Numbered from the stretch's first letter, positions 38,172-49,005 are shown. The stretch: DNA of 64,000 bases from Spisula solida (GCA_947247005.1 OX365948.1:37762601-37826600), one strand, 5' to 3'. Numbers and translations are program-made. Notes: a model not told the origin generated them from the sequence alone.

Positions 38172-38595
38172 CTGCCTAGTCTGGATTACCTGTCCCTTAC
38201 ACTTCGTGATTATGCCGTACTCTTACTATCGAAAACGTCGGGAACCAGACTAGATTCAGAGTAGTCTGGATTACCTGTCCCTTACACTTCGTGATTATGC
38301 CGTACTCTTTCTATCGAGAACGTCGGGAACCAGACTAGATTCAGAGTAGTCTGGATTACCTGTCCCTTACACTACGTGATTATGCCGTACTCTTACTATC
38401 GAGAACGTCGGGAACCAGACTAGATTCAGAGTAGTCTGGATTACCTGTCCCTTACACTACGTGATTATGCCGTACTCTTACTATCGAGAACGTCGGGAAC
38501 CAGACTAGATTCAGAGTAGTCTGGATTACCTGTCCTTTACACTACGTGATTATGCCGTACTCTTTCTATCGAGAACGTCGGGAACCAGAACAATT
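38172..38595. repeat. 85-bp tandem repeat, five units
   Basis: Units begin GTAGTCTGGATTACCTGTCC and end GGGAACCAGACTAGATTCAG with an 85-bp period (starts near 38176, 38261, 38346, 38431, 38516). Each unit has complementary ends (TAGTCTGG and CCAGACTA), so every unit can form its own hairpin. Units are nearly identical. Confidence 0.9.
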
Positions 38596-38866
38596 TGTTT
38601 CCGTGATAGATGTTCTTAAAGAAAGCGGTCTGTGTAATATAGGTTGCTTGTTTGAGAGCTATATTACCAAGGTTCATAATATAAATTTAATTATTCCATA
38701 TACATATTTGTATTCACACTTTTAAGCCTGTTTCAACCTCTGATCAAGTAGCTGGTGGACTGATTTCTTCCAGTATAAAACCGTTTTCTTTTCACTTCGG
38801 TTAAGTTTTCTTTAAAGTTATCACTTTAAAGTTTAACGATGTTTCTTTGTATTGTACAATCATTTT
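38596..38866. other. Intron 2 sequence, no feature seen
   Basis: Unique AT-rich DNA. Confidence 0.4.
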
Positions 38867-39365
38867 AGCTGGACTATTCGAAGAATATAGAGAGCTATTG
38901 TACACACCCATTCTTCGGCGCCGACATCACACATCTAGTCAAAGTTTTTGGTGCAAGCTACTATGTTAGGCAATATCTTACGTAGTATAGTAATGCTTTA
39001 TAGCATTGAAACTTGCAACACTTGTTCACCATCATCAGTCAACGCTACTGGTGAAGTGTTATAACCCCATTTTAATTTATGGAGTTATAATGCCCCTTTT
39101 TAACATGATTTTTTTTGTCAAAGTTTTGCGTGCAAGTTACATTCATACCGTATCTCATAATTATACAATCAATGCTATAGTATTGAAACTTCAACACTTG
39201 TTCACCATCATTTGTCAACAGTACTGGTCGAGTGCAATAACTGATTTTAAGTAGAGTTATGCCCCTTTCTTACTTCGACTTTTATTGTTAACGTTTTGCG
39301 TGATAGTTACATTCATACCATATCTCATTTACTATCAATGATATTGCATTAAGATTAAGTTGTAT
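38867..39365 (+). mobile_element. Dispersed repeat with two to three internal units of about 185 bp
   Basis: Starts TAGCTGGACTATTCGAAGAA and carries repeated blocks with TTGAAACTT.CAACACTTGTT, CACCATCAT, AGTTATGCCCC and TTTTGCGTG.AAGTTACATT. The layout (head followed by short tandem body) is like the element at 17835-18895. Non-coding; the open frame at 39006-39254 is a by-product. Confidence 0.65.
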
Positions 39366-39648
39366 AACTTATATTCTGTTTTGAACTTGGATATATCTGA
39401 CGAATGACTGCGAATAGCAATAACACAAAATCAGTAAGTTAATAATAGATCAGTTTTTAAGCTCTTAGATATTTCGTTCAGACTGGTGTAGTTTGTCGAA
39501 TTCCTTGATTTCATACAATTATACATGTATTTGTATGTCTGTCTGCACTCTATTTAATTCTACTAATATTTTACACTGAATTTGCATACCTACATTAATT
39601 ATAACGAATGCCAATGTCTAGCTATATCGCCTTGTCAACAGTTTTCTT
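39366..39648. other. Intron 2 sequence, no feature seen
   Basis: Unique AT-rich DNA. Confidence 0.4.
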
Positions 39649-39812
39649 TTTATCCGTAGCTCAATGGTTAGCGCTTACCGTCTAATATGGCGACCCGGGT
39701 TCAAAACCGGGTGGAGGCACACATATATACTATACTATTATATATATGCCTGCCATATTTCAGCGGAAAGTTGAGGGGCAAATAAAGGCTATGCTCGGCA
39801 TTATTTTTAGAT
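39649..39812 (+). mobile_element. tRNA-like SINE
   Basis: GTAGCTCAATGGTTAGCGC (A box style) is followed 30 bases later by CCCGGGTTCAAAACCGGG, a perfect T-arm with a B box. The acceptor and anticodon stems do not pair well, so it is not a functional tRNA gene. The body continues with GCCTGCCATATTTCAGCGGA and AATAAAGGCTATGCTCGGCA. In TRIM intron 2. Confidence 0.65.
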
Positions 39813-40282
39813 TTATCTTAAATCTTAAGTGATAAATTGTTTAACGAGATGCTATTTACAACGCCGAATAGAATACAGAGCTTTAACTTTTCTCTTTATC
39901 AACCGTTGCTGGCGGCATTTAGTCTACAGTACTCGATATTATATTATAGTTTTATTTGAATTAGGATTGCTAGTCAATTTGTTAGATGCAAAATTGTGAC
40001 CTATCCCATCATTGTTTACCTGTGATGTGATATTTCATGGGTCCAGTAGTTATTCTGCCCGGATAATAATCGCCAAGAATTAAAGATGAACCTGGCATTT
40101 TGCTAAGTACTCCTACAAAATATGAGAACTTATATTCTCGATTAGCAGTCAGTACCCCACGACATGTACATGTACCTCGTAGTGATTCTCAAGCCCATGC
40201 CGGTCGTGCCCATCTTTAACCGGAGAGATCTTGGCATAGGAACGGAAACGTAGCTGGTCACAACTTTCAACTACTCCAACTT
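39813..40282. other. Intron 2 sequence, no feature seen
   Basis: Unique AT-rich DNA with ACATGTACATGTAC near 40161. Confidence 0.4.
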
Positions 40283-40737
40283 CACACCGATCATCCCGTT
40301 GCGTGTAAGGCAGTTCTGTTTGTCGAAGACAGAGACTAACGCGTTTTACGCTATTTCAGTAGGGTAAGTATTTGTTTTTTATATGTGTTTTGTGTTGCTT
40401 TTGAGGGTAATCACTTACAGATATCGCTGACAGGATGAATGAACAATTTGTATACAAAATTATGTGCCCACAAATGTCATATTATTCGAGAAAACAGTTT
40501 TTAGGTATGCGATGTTGGCAAAAATGTCGCAACTATCGCCTTTGACATTGAATTATCGACTTAATTCGTGGTTTGAAACAATTCAAATTGTTGCATTAAC
40601 CAAGTGATCACTCTCACAAGCAACGCAAAACACATATAAAATAACAAATACTTACCCCACTGTAGTGGCGCAAATCGCGCGTGTCTCTGCCTTCGACATA
40701 CAGAACTGACTTACACACAGCGGGTTGTACGGTGTCT
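40283..40737. mobile_element. Foldback element with arms of about 130 bp
   Basis: 40283-40415 and 40602-40737 are imperfect reverse complements (for example GTAAGGCAGTTCTGTTTGTC on the left and GACATACAGAACTGACTTAC on the right; GTAAGTATTTGTT and AACAAATACTTAC) with a 186-bp spacer. No coding capacity. It lies 780 bases upstream of the TRIM terminal exon. Confidence 0.85.
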
Positions 40738-41513
40738 AACTTTTAACCATCTTAACGCTTCTTGCTTAAAATTCACTACGCCTTTCTTATCTTCAAATGA
40801 CGCCCAGTGTCACACGTCGCGTACTAGTCAAGCGCGACTGTGTCGTCGTATGTTACTTTTGGTACATGCAAGTACATTCAATGATCAGAACCAGTAACTA
40901 GTTAAAACATTATTCTTGCAGCATTTCACTCATCATACGATTGACAGTACATGTATATTTTACGTATTGTGACATGTATTCAATTTTTTTTTAATACATG
41001 TACTAATTACATGTAAGATCCTAACCTATATTAAACTGGTTGAACATTGATTAGGTCCGCGATCGTTCCCCGAGGGGAGACAATTCATGAGTGAATCAGT
41101 CTAACTCTTCACAGTAGTTACTTCCCCTTACAGTGCTGAAAATAAGAAAAAAGTAATAACGTATAACGGCTATGAGGAGTTTGTGCTTTCGTTTCCACTA
41201 CAGTAATCTCCCCTTGATTATACAATATCACATTTGTCGCCACACATTATTTTACTTGCACATCTTTTTTATGGTATAGAAGCATTTCTTAGCAAAATTG
41301 ATTTCTTGTTTAATCAATCGTGTTAATTACGTCTTTTAAAATACAATGTATACTTGTAGTATCTACATACATGTATACATTAAGTTTCGTACACTTTTAG
41401 AATAACTCTTAGTCTACGGTCGTACTCATGCTAAGAAACGATGGTATCACGAACCTTAAGTCAAGTTTGTAACGCCTTGATATAAATACATACTCATTTA
41501 CGTACATTTTCAG
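40738..41513. other. Intron 2 end, no feature seen
   Basis: AT-rich intronic sequence ending in the acceptor TACATTTTCAG at 41503-41513. Confidence 0.45.
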
Positions 41514-42482
41514 GTAAGCGCTAAGATGGAAGCTTGTATGGTAATGTTGAAGGATGCTATAGATGTGGTTACGGAAGAGAACAGTTTTGATATCCCGCCG
41601 CTGCCACCACCAATCGTTACAATACCACAAACACCAAAGAAAGGCCAACAAGTTAAGAAAACACCAGTAGAAATGTGTGCCGTGAAAGTGAACACATTTG
41701 GTGTCAGAATGCACAATGATAAAAGTCCATGTGATGTCACTGGTTCTACTGTTATGGACGATGGTCGACTAGTTCTTGTTGACTATAACAATAAGAAATT
41801 AAAAGTTCTAGATAGAGACTATAGGCTGATATCAGATTTCAAAACAGACGGCGCAACGTTTGATGCTGTAGCAATGGCGGAAAACCAAGTCGCAGTTACT
41901 GTGCCGAAGGAAAAGAAAATTCATTTTATCAGTCTTCAAGATGGTATGAAAGTAGCAGATAGTATTCCTACTCGACTAGAATGCTGGGGTTTGGATATGT
42001 TGGAAGATAAACTTGTTATTGTAACAAATAGTGACGATCATATGATATTGTTCTTAAACAAGAAAGGACAAGAGTTGATTTCATGCAATCTAGGCTCCCA
42101 GGATGCAAACATGAAATGGCCCATATCTGTTTGTGTGGATACAAAGGACAAGATTTATGTGTGCTGTCAAGGTGAAGGGGACGCTGACGATATTAACGGT
42201 TGCTTGGTGATTATAGATTCCTCCGCGCAAGTACGTACTATGTATATGGATTCAGGACTTAGAAAACCAACGAGTTGTACTAAGGACGAAGATGGTAACA
42301 TTTATATGTGTGGACTAACGTCAGCTAATGTACATCAGATACAGAGATCCGGTGATCGACTTGGACAAATTTTTTCTGGTCTCAGTAAACCTATACATGT
42401 GAAATATAGTTGTGATAATAACAGTTTGCTTGTGATGGAACGATTTTGTAATGATGTCAGTGTATACCAAATGCAGGAATAA
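41514..42482 (+). CDS. TRIM gene, terminal exon 3 (beta-propeller-like C-terminus)
   Basis: The exon follows TACATTTTCAG and runs 322 codons to a TAA. It starts Val-Ser-Ala-Lys-Met-Glu, giving residues 288-609. After a Pro-rich linker (PPLPPPIVTIPQTPKKG) comes a series of blade-like repeats: GSTVMDDGRLVLVDYNNKKL, then a KEKKIHFISLQDG segment, VIVTNSDDHMILFLNKKG, SVCVDTKDKIYVCCQGEG, and TKDEDGNIYMCGLTSANVHQ. Such repeats are like the NHL/six-bladed propellers of TRIM2/3/56/71-like proteins, which bind the substrate or RNA. An internal ATG at 41526 opens the same frame but phase and domain order support joining to exon 2. A polyadenylation signal candidate lies at 42802. Confidence 0.9.
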   Translation, partial: VSAKMEACMVMLKDAIDVVTEENSFDIPPLPPPIVTIPQTPKKGQQVKKTPVEMCAVKVNTFGVRMHNDKSPCDVTGSTVMDDGRLVLVDYNNKKLKVLDRDYRLISDFKTDGATFDAVAMAENQVAVTVPKEKKIHFISLQDGMKVADSIPTRLECWGLDMLEDKLVIVTNSDDHMILFLNKKGQELISCNLGSQDANMKWPISVCVDTKDKIYVCCQGEGDADDINGCLVIIDSSAQVRTMYMDSGLRKPTSCTKDEDGNIYMCGLTSANVHQIQRSGDRLGQIFSGLSKPIHVKYSCDNNSLLVMERFCNDVSVYQMQE

Positions 42483-42801
42483 CCAAGAAGATGTTTATAT
42501 CAACCGAATGCTAGTTCGCTTTTGAAATATAAACATCTAGACTTACTGAAGTACAATGTACAAAATGGTATAGATTTCCAAAAACAGTTCATCTTTTATT
42601 TTTATTTCATGCATGTATTACGCCAATGCTATGTTCAGATATAGTCTCTGGTGCTGTGAAATGTTGAAACTAACTAGTTTTTCATCATTTACTCAATTTA
42701 TATATTTTTATGTATCATATTTAGTAGTTTTGATAGCAATGGTTGTTTGGTTATTTAGAATATTGTTACTAGTATAGAAACATAACACTGCCACGAACAA
42801 T

Positions 42802-42807
42802 AATAAA
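42802..42807 (+). terminator. Candidate polyadenylation signal of the TRIM gene
   Basis: AATAAA occurs 320 bases after the stop codon in an AT-rich 3' region. It is the first canonical hexamer I see after the stop on this strand. Confidence 0.4.
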
Positions 42808-44058
42808 TTATTTTCTTATTTATATTTTTTTCCTATTTATGCATGTTCATATAATTCTCGTTCATCCGTGTGTTCCTTGTCCTGAACTATGAGTATTTAG
42901 TCTGATGACTTGGTTATGCATTGGTGTATAAGGATGACATGTACGTAAAGCCAGGGAAATCATGTATACATGTCAATGATAGTCGATGGTGTTCCGTGTT
43001 ACATAACGCAGTGGTATCGCAGGTTTCAAAGCAACAACAGTATACATGTAGCTGTTTTAAAGTCAAAACAATATATTTTCTAACTTCTAAAGGTCGTTGC
43101 TAAAATTTCCCAATTTTAAAGGCACAGGCTGCTTAATTTTCTTCAAGAAAAATCACTGTAGATATCCTTTTGTAAGACAATGCTGATTATACATTTATAC
43201 TCGTAGAAGTACATTTCTGTTCTAAAACTCTGTATGTTATCAGATCACTTATCATTTCACACATGTGTGTTTGTATCGCTGACCAGTGTGGTAATTTGAT
43301 AGGGCCAACTGCTGAGAGGTAATGTCTATTTTATTGCCCTGTGATCTATAAAAATTATATGCCTCATCTTGGCAATTTGGGATGATTCTTCCCTTTACCC
43401 TAGTCATATAACTGTATCCAAGATAATACTACATGTAGTTTGTTCAGCTCCAAAGGTTATTACACAACATTTGGAAATTGATTTAATAATAATAACGATA
43501 GTAACTATCTTATTTATTGTGGGTTACAATTTTGACAGTACATGTCAATTTTCAATATGGTTCATTAATTTAGAGAGTGAAATAATATCAATCTAGTAAT
43601 ATTTACGTAGTTAAGGGGGGGGGGGTTAGACTTAGTATTATTTTTTATTGATATGCCGTCTGGAAGGAGTTATACCGTCCGCAGCACCAACGAAGACGTG
43701 TTAAAAAACTTGGTGCATGAATAGACATTACTTGTATTAAAAAATGGTCTATTAGAAACAGCTTTTGTCTAAGTCTTCTGAAGACGTTACCAAGCTGGAA
43801 TTGAGAGCAACGGGTCAAATACCCGATATCAATGTAAGATGTTTCATACCAATTTCGATCTGTTCTTCAAATCCACCGAAAACACTCATTTCCCATGGTT
43901 AAAACAACATCACATCATTTATTTCTAGAAAAATCATCATAGATAACATCAAATGTAACATAAACAAACTCATTACCGTATCTGAATCAAAACATACAGT
44001 GAAGCCTAAAGTTTTGGTGCTTTACAAAATTTGAGTAATACTGTTTGATTATGTAATG
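42808..44058. other. Intergenic AT-rich stretch
   Basis: No gene supported. It contains a G12 run near 43615-43625. Short open frames (42921, 43369) have no domain. Confidence 0.5.
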
Positions 44059-44341
44059 CTATAAATTCTTGTTTATCACATAACCTGCGGTTCAGGAGTG
44101 CCGTAAAACCGTGCCGTAAATATCGTTCCGCACTCCCAGACTGTGCAATAAATATGTAAATGAGCTTGACGTGACGTTAGCCAATCCATGCATTGATCCA
44201 TCAATGACGTCAGGATAATATCAACGTCGCCATGACGTCGCGCTAATTGTACCGCTGAATTTTGGCTGAAACGTATGCAGCGTACTTCATCCTTTTGAAC
44301 AATAATGAGCGTTTTCTAAGGTTATGTGATAAATAAAATCT
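44059..44341. mobile_element. MITE-like element with TTTATCACATAACCT ends
   Basis: GTTTATCACATAACCT at about 44071 and AGGTTATGTGATAAATAAAA at about 44319 are inverted repeats. Between them lie several TGACGT words (GACGTGACGTTAGCC, ATGACGTCAGG, CATGACGTCGCG). Non-coding. Confidence 0.6.
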
Positions 44342-44348
44342 AACATTC

Positions 44349-44468
44349 GTACTCATTACATACGAGTTTTATTAGACTCTTCGACAAAAACAATATGACA
44401 CTCGGCAAAGCCTGGTGTCATATCATTTTGTCCACTCGTTTAATAAAACTCGTATGTAATGAGCACTC
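44349..44468. repeat. Two-level palindrome, about 115 bp
   Basis: ACTCATTACATACGAGTTTT at the left pairs with AAAACTCGTATGTAATGAG at the right. Inside, ACAATATGACAC pairs with GTGTCATATCATTTTGT. The whole stretch can fold as one long hairpin with a short loop at TCGGCAAAGCC. Confidence 0.85.
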
Positions 44469-44541
44469 ATGCAAGATCCTCTATTTTCGACACGGTTATA
44501 ACATGTAAGAACTAATTGATTTCGGTATACGGATTCTTTTT

Positions 44542-45890
44542 CGAGAGGTGTCCCACTTATATTTGAACAGTGTTAAAAATCGAATATTTTAATTCAAACA
44601 CGATATAAATTAAATATCTCTTTTAATTACATCGTGTAGACTCATGTCTCAGGTAACATATACACTCACTGTTTGGTTTGTTTGCAATATGGTTAGAACC
44701 AAAAAACAACACGTTTGTAGAGAGTGTGGTGTTTGGCTTTCTGAAGGCAAACCACTCCCATAGAAACATCCTGAAGGTGTTGGTTGAGCATGAACATTCG
44801 ATTTCTGTAAAGGAAATACGTATATTTTGTCACATGAAGGGTATTTTTGGTTCCGTTGCTCTTATCTGTTAAATTATTCGAAATATTAAAATGCGCCAAA
44901 AGTGGCGACGCCTTCCATAATCGTAACCATTGGTTATATGATATCTAGGGACAAATCCAACAACCAAAAGACGGACTTTAACGAAAGTATGAGTATCCAT
45001 CGGAACATCCAATCAGTTCATGTCACAAGGTCTACGTGCCAAACTGATACAAAATCGGGTTTCACCAGCTCACTACCACAGACAACAACATAATATTAAC
45101 AACAGTCTTTAACGCTGCCGTTGCTACATAATAACGGTAATTGCAATTATTCAGTCACCTCTGCTTAGACGACAATGTTTTATCATCGATAAATGTACCG
45201 TTAAAGAATAGGTTGCTATATGAGAAACGTTTACGAGGCTACCCGTAAGTTGACATTCGTTTAGCATCATAAGTTCGTGGCCGATTGCATGGCAAGTCCT
45301 GTCGTTTGTTATACTGGTAAAATGGAACTCATATGTATTATCAAATGATCAAAAGTCGGTTAATAGTACTATGTTTATAGGTTAAACAACGTATTTGGAC
45401 GAACTGTTTGTTACCTCTGTCATGGAGACGATGCAAGCATTATGGTGTTTTGGTCACAGAATCAAGCGGCAGCTTCAAATACCACCACAAAAACACCGTT
45501 CAATACCTTAAGAACACGAATATGAATTATTTAAGGCCAGAATAGTAAAGGCCGAAGTCTTAGGATCCTGCACCCATAGACTTTTGAATGTTGAGGGTAT
45601 TGCAGCGTTGCGTACAGCTGAGAAATGCAAACCTCTTCGATCGAAATAGTCGGTCCTTTAAAAAAGCCAAAAACAATGTCCTACAGAAGTATTAACATTA
45701 TGGAATTTATGGTGCTAACTAAATTGCAAATATAACAAACACTGTGTCTACATATTGCTTGATACAAGATTAAACATGGTTGAATAGAGACATTTCGATT
45801 ATATCTTGTCAGCATCGTTATTTTTAGGTCTTTGTCAGCATGAACATGACAAATGTTAAGATCGTTCAAATATAAGTGGGGCACCTCTCG
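44542..45890 (+). mobile_element. 1.35-kb DNA element with 27-bp TIRs and a decayed transposase frame
   Basis: 44542-44568 (starts CGAGAGGTGTCCCACTTATA) and 45864-45890 (ends GGCACCTCTCG) are inverted repeats over 27 bases with one mismatch. Between them, a plus-strand frame at 44678-44872 reads like the helix-turn-helix start of integrase-type transposases (SHRNILKVLVEHEHSISVKE near residues 27-46), and later pieces are open only in scattered frames. I read it as an inactivated cut-and-paste element. The transposase identity rests on the helix-turn-helix pattern only. Confidence 0.55.
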
Positions 45891-46335
45891 TTCGCACATC
45901 GATATCAGGGTTGTTCTTTTCTGTTCTGTATTTCGTCTGTTTTAGGGGTTCGAATTATGACTAGTTCAACACACGTTTCAACATTCGTACCCCGTGTTTA
46001 GTTGTTCGATATAACAACTTAATTGATACACACGTTTTCAAAATCGCTCACAGTTTAGTTGATTTAAACGAATACGAATTGCTTCAAAAGTCGATGCGTA
46101 ATTGCAGATAAGTCCAGCCTCACTAAATTTGTTGGGCTGCTTTAAAGCATCCGTGTTGGTAGCATGTGGTCCATAATTTAGCATTTGCGTGTCTTCCACA
46201 AAAAGATGATGAAAAGGAGAGCAACTTTGTCTGAGTTAATATTGCCACATGAACCACAGCGGTTACTTGGAAAACAAAGGCATTGCATAAATGTATGGAA
46301 AATTCATCGAATAAATGTTTCAAAAATGAGCAGCA
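45891..46335. other. Intergenic spacer
   Basis: No gene or repeat recognised; short open frames show no domain. Confidence 0.4.
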
Positions 46336-46557
46336 ACCCTAATCCCGGTATATATCCTGATATACCGCTTTTAGGTTCCGTCAGAGAATTGTTCTGTTTT
46401 CGTATGGCTCTGACAGATGTTACGCTCTAATGGAACTCGGGATACATGACATCTGAATTCTATCAGAGCGTTTAATTGGTTTTTAGTTCCGTCAGAGCCA
46501 AATGAAAACAGAACAATTCTCTGACGGTACTTAGAAGCGGTGTTTCAGGATTCCAAC
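46336..46557. mobile_element. Foldback/MITE of about 220 bp with 65-70-bp arms
   Basis: TCAGAGAATTGTTCTGTTTT near 46382 pairs with AAAACAGAACAATTCTCTGA near 46503. The pairing extends outward through TAGGTTCCG/CGGTACTTA and the ATCCTGATATACCGCTT versus AAGCGGTGTTTCAGGAT segments. Non-coding, just downstream of the lectin gene's last exon. Confidence 0.85.
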
Positions 46558-46656
46558 CGTGCAAATGGTATTTCAGTATGTTCACAACGTTTTCTTCATC
46601 GGGTGACCGTAGTTGACATAAGACGGATTGCTTGACACTTATCGAACATTGATTTG

Positions 46657-46845
46657 TATAATTCTACACTTAAAATGCTTACAAAACAGAAGTTAACCGG
46701 TATAATTCTACACTTAAAATGCTTACAAAACAGAAGTTAACTGGTATAGTTCTATACTTAAAATGCATACAAAACAGAAGTTAACCGGTATAATTCTACA
46801 CTTAAAATGCTTACAAAACAGAAGTTAACCGGTATAATTCAATAT
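46657..46845. repeat. 44-bp tandem repeat, four units
   Basis: Units TATAATTCTACACTTAAAAT GCTTACAAAACAGAAGTTAA CCGG start at 46657, 46701, 46745 and 46789, with few differences. It lies about 40 bases beyond the stop codon of the minus-strand lectin gene, so it may be in its 3' untranslated region. Confidence 0.9.
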
Positions 46846-46880
46846 AATTCTCCAATTCATAATTTCAGTAGGTCGTGTTC

Positions 46881-47161
46881 TTATTTTTCACATAAAACTC
46901 CGTAACGTTGTGAACATAATGCATCGGCATACATAGCCGGGCCTTCATCCAAAAGCCACAAATAAATACAATGGTCGGAGGCCAACATATTTGGCTGTCC
47001 TGAATGCCAGAAAATTGGATTCAAAGGAATGTTGGTAGTCGTCTCCCATAGTGAAAGGTCGGAGAAATAGGTCGCGTTCACGTTACTTGTCACCCATTGT
47101 GTATTGTCGGTATAATCCGTGGCGTCAATGTTATTGCCATCAATCCATATAGCCGAGTACA
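46881..47161 (-). CDS. PAN/C-type lectin gene, exon 5 (terminal; C-terminal half of lectin domain)
   Basis: Last coding exon of a five-exon minus-strand gene (61285-61499, 50369-50487, 49321-49408, 47798-47946, 46881-47161; 852 nt, 283 aa). Acceptor TTTATTTCAG; it starts with the two bases that complete a Val codon begun in exon 4. It encodes residues 192-283: the domain core AIWIDGNNIDA, QPN at 246-248, C255 and C273 (inner disulfide pair of the fold), YAD at 268-270 in place of the usual Trp-Asn-Asp, and C281 (outer pair with C163). QPN and a kept Asp at 270 suggest part of the calcium/sugar site survives, so sugar binding is possible but not assured. TAA stop at 46881-46883. Confidence 0.87.
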
Positions 47162-47797
47162 CTGAAATAAATACCAGAGAGGCGTACTGATATATTGTAA
47201 CCAATGCTGATATATGTGAACATAGTGTCAAAACAGCCCTAAGCCACTTATCTGAATATCACAGCTACATTACAGAAGCACACGTTAAATTTCAGTAATA
47301 CATGGTATGGTGCCATTTAAATAATAACACAATCATCATTCATTCACATTACCACAGCATACACACCTAATCACTGTAGCATTTTTGCGACGCTAAAAAA
47401 TCATTGAAACGTGTATCACTTATTGCGAGCATAAGAACCTGTAACTTCCGGACAATGTATGACCTTTTTGGAGTCTATACAATTCAATGTGTACACGACT
47501 TCTTGAAATAACCTGAAATTAACTCGTTTATACACTGTGATTGCATAAGCATAGTAATGCCATAGTTCGTGTGTTCGTGTGTACCCTCCTCGTAATTTTC
47601 GAAGATGAATATGTTTGGTTAATTGTATAATTACAAGCAGAACATTCTTGGAAATGATGAAATCATTGAATAACAAAGAGTATTGCAAAAACATTTTGCT
47701 TTTGGTTTTGCCTTAATACGTTTACTTGGCAGTGGTACGGCTTCGTTCGTATACTTCTCTATTAAAAATCTATTCCAACAACTGTTTTGCTGCTCAC

Positions 47798-47946
47798 CTA
47801 AACACTCGTTGCGTATTTGATACGCCATTTCCAGCTTTGCTAGTGTTGTCACTTGAGCCAACCTGGCATTTTCTCCAGCACATAATTCGAACGCTTCAGT
47901 ATGGTTGTACGAATGAGTCTGGTTGAAAGGTGCTGCGAGGTAAAAC
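47798..47946 (-). CDS. PAN/C-type lectin gene, exon 4 (N-terminal half of lectin domain)
   Basis: A 149-nt exon with acceptor GTTATAG and donor GTGAGC on the minus strand. It gives Phe-Tyr-Leu-Ala-Ala-Pro-Phe at the start (residue 142 on), C163 in AFELCAGENARLAQ, and C189 near the end; this is the first half of the C-type lectin fold with its helix (LAKLEMAYQIRNEC). I chose the GTTATAG acceptor over a CTCGCAG one 14 bases further in because only it joins exon 3 in phase and it preserves the FYLA strand expected at the start of the domain. Confidence 0.85.
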
Positions 47947-48017
47947 CTATAACATACACACGTTTAGTTATACATGTATAAATGTAATTTGAAGTCTTTT
48001 GCAAAAGTCCCAATATA

Positions 48018-48433
48018 CAGTGCCCACCAACAATAAGTATACAGATGTTATTTCCCCATGTACTTGTCTGTTATAACACTATTTGCAAAACAGTGAAACA
48101 ACAATACTATTTAAGGAAAATGAATATTTTTGTTTATTAAATGGATAGACCATGCATTGATTGGTACCGTAGGTGCAAAATATAAAGTTTCTTTGTCCTT
48201 CTTGAATGGTAACTTTGTCACCAAAACATGGAAAATGCAGCCTTTTTGATCACATGGTTATTTTAATTCAGAACAGCTTCATCTTTATTTCTAACTCTTT
48301 TTTGACTCCTTTAGAAAACGTAGTTTCAGAAACTTGTATAATTGTGACCGTCTCTTGAACAGATATTGAATAAGTTAACCAAATTTAATTTTGCAACACT
48401 TATTTACTGTATACTTAATTTTGGTGGGCACTG
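48018..48433. mobile_element. 416-bp TA element, TIR CAGTGCCCACCA, full copy
   Basis: Left end TA-CAGTGCCCACCAACAATAA and right end TTTTGGTGGGCACTG-TA; the TA on each side fits a Tc1/mariner-type target duplication. The interior has no transposase frame. A second, truncated copy in the opposite orientation starts at 63812. It lies in lectin intron 3 (between exons 3 and 4). Confidence 0.88.
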
Positions 48434-48877
48434 TAACAAATAAACGAAATATTTAAATAAGAGTAATAACAGGAAATCGTTATAGCTGACTCAAAATCGC
48501 AATTTGATAATATTGTACTGGACTTTACCATTTTATAGCCCAAATATATATCTTTAGAATGGAACCTGACTCTTCATGAAGGAGGTTCAAAATGACGTAG
48601 CGAAATTGATCGTGTAACGTATACGTCTACGTGAAAACTACTTTTGCGTATTTCGTCATTTAGGTAATGTGTAATTTGTACGAGTAACGGACGCGTGAAA
48701 GACGAAAATAATCTGTGTACTATATCACATGGGTATTCAAGGGACGCACATGATTTCATCGCCATTAAACTCATTTATATAAGCACTCATTAACGACGCA
48801 CACGTTCTGTTTCGCAATCAAATTTTAAATTGCAACGTGTACGGTTAGCGACACGTACAGGTGCTTGTACACGATCA
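48434..48877. other. Intron 3 sequence, no gene seen
   Basis: Intronic DNA between the TA element and the palindrome; several ACGTRTACG-like words but no element termini. Confidence 0.4.
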
Positions 48878-49005
48878 GCCCTGCGTTCAGGGAAAAATAA
48901 CGTGACGCACGTATCGTACCTGTTACGCAAAACGTACCACAGGTACGAAACGTATCGTACCTGGTACAAAACGTGCGTCACGTGATTTTTCCTTGAACGC
49001 AGGGC
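48878..49005. repeat. 128-bp near-perfect palindrome
   Basis: GCCCTGCGTTCAGGGAAAAA at the left pairs with TTTTTCCTTGAACGCAGGGC at the right; the arms continue through ACGTGACGCACGT and ACGTGCGTCACGT to a centre near ACGTACCACAGGTACG. It probably forms a hairpin or is a small foldback element. Confidence 0.88.

Noticed and set aside
39649..39722. Possible functional tRNA gene
   Set aside because: The T-arm and A/B boxes are good but the acceptor ends do not pair and the anticodon stem is poor; the sequence continues as a SINE body.
47933..47946. Alternative acceptor CTCGCAG for lectin exon 4 (exon starting at 47932)
   Set aside because: It would not join exon 3 in phase and would remove the FYLA strand; the GTTATAG acceptor fits both.
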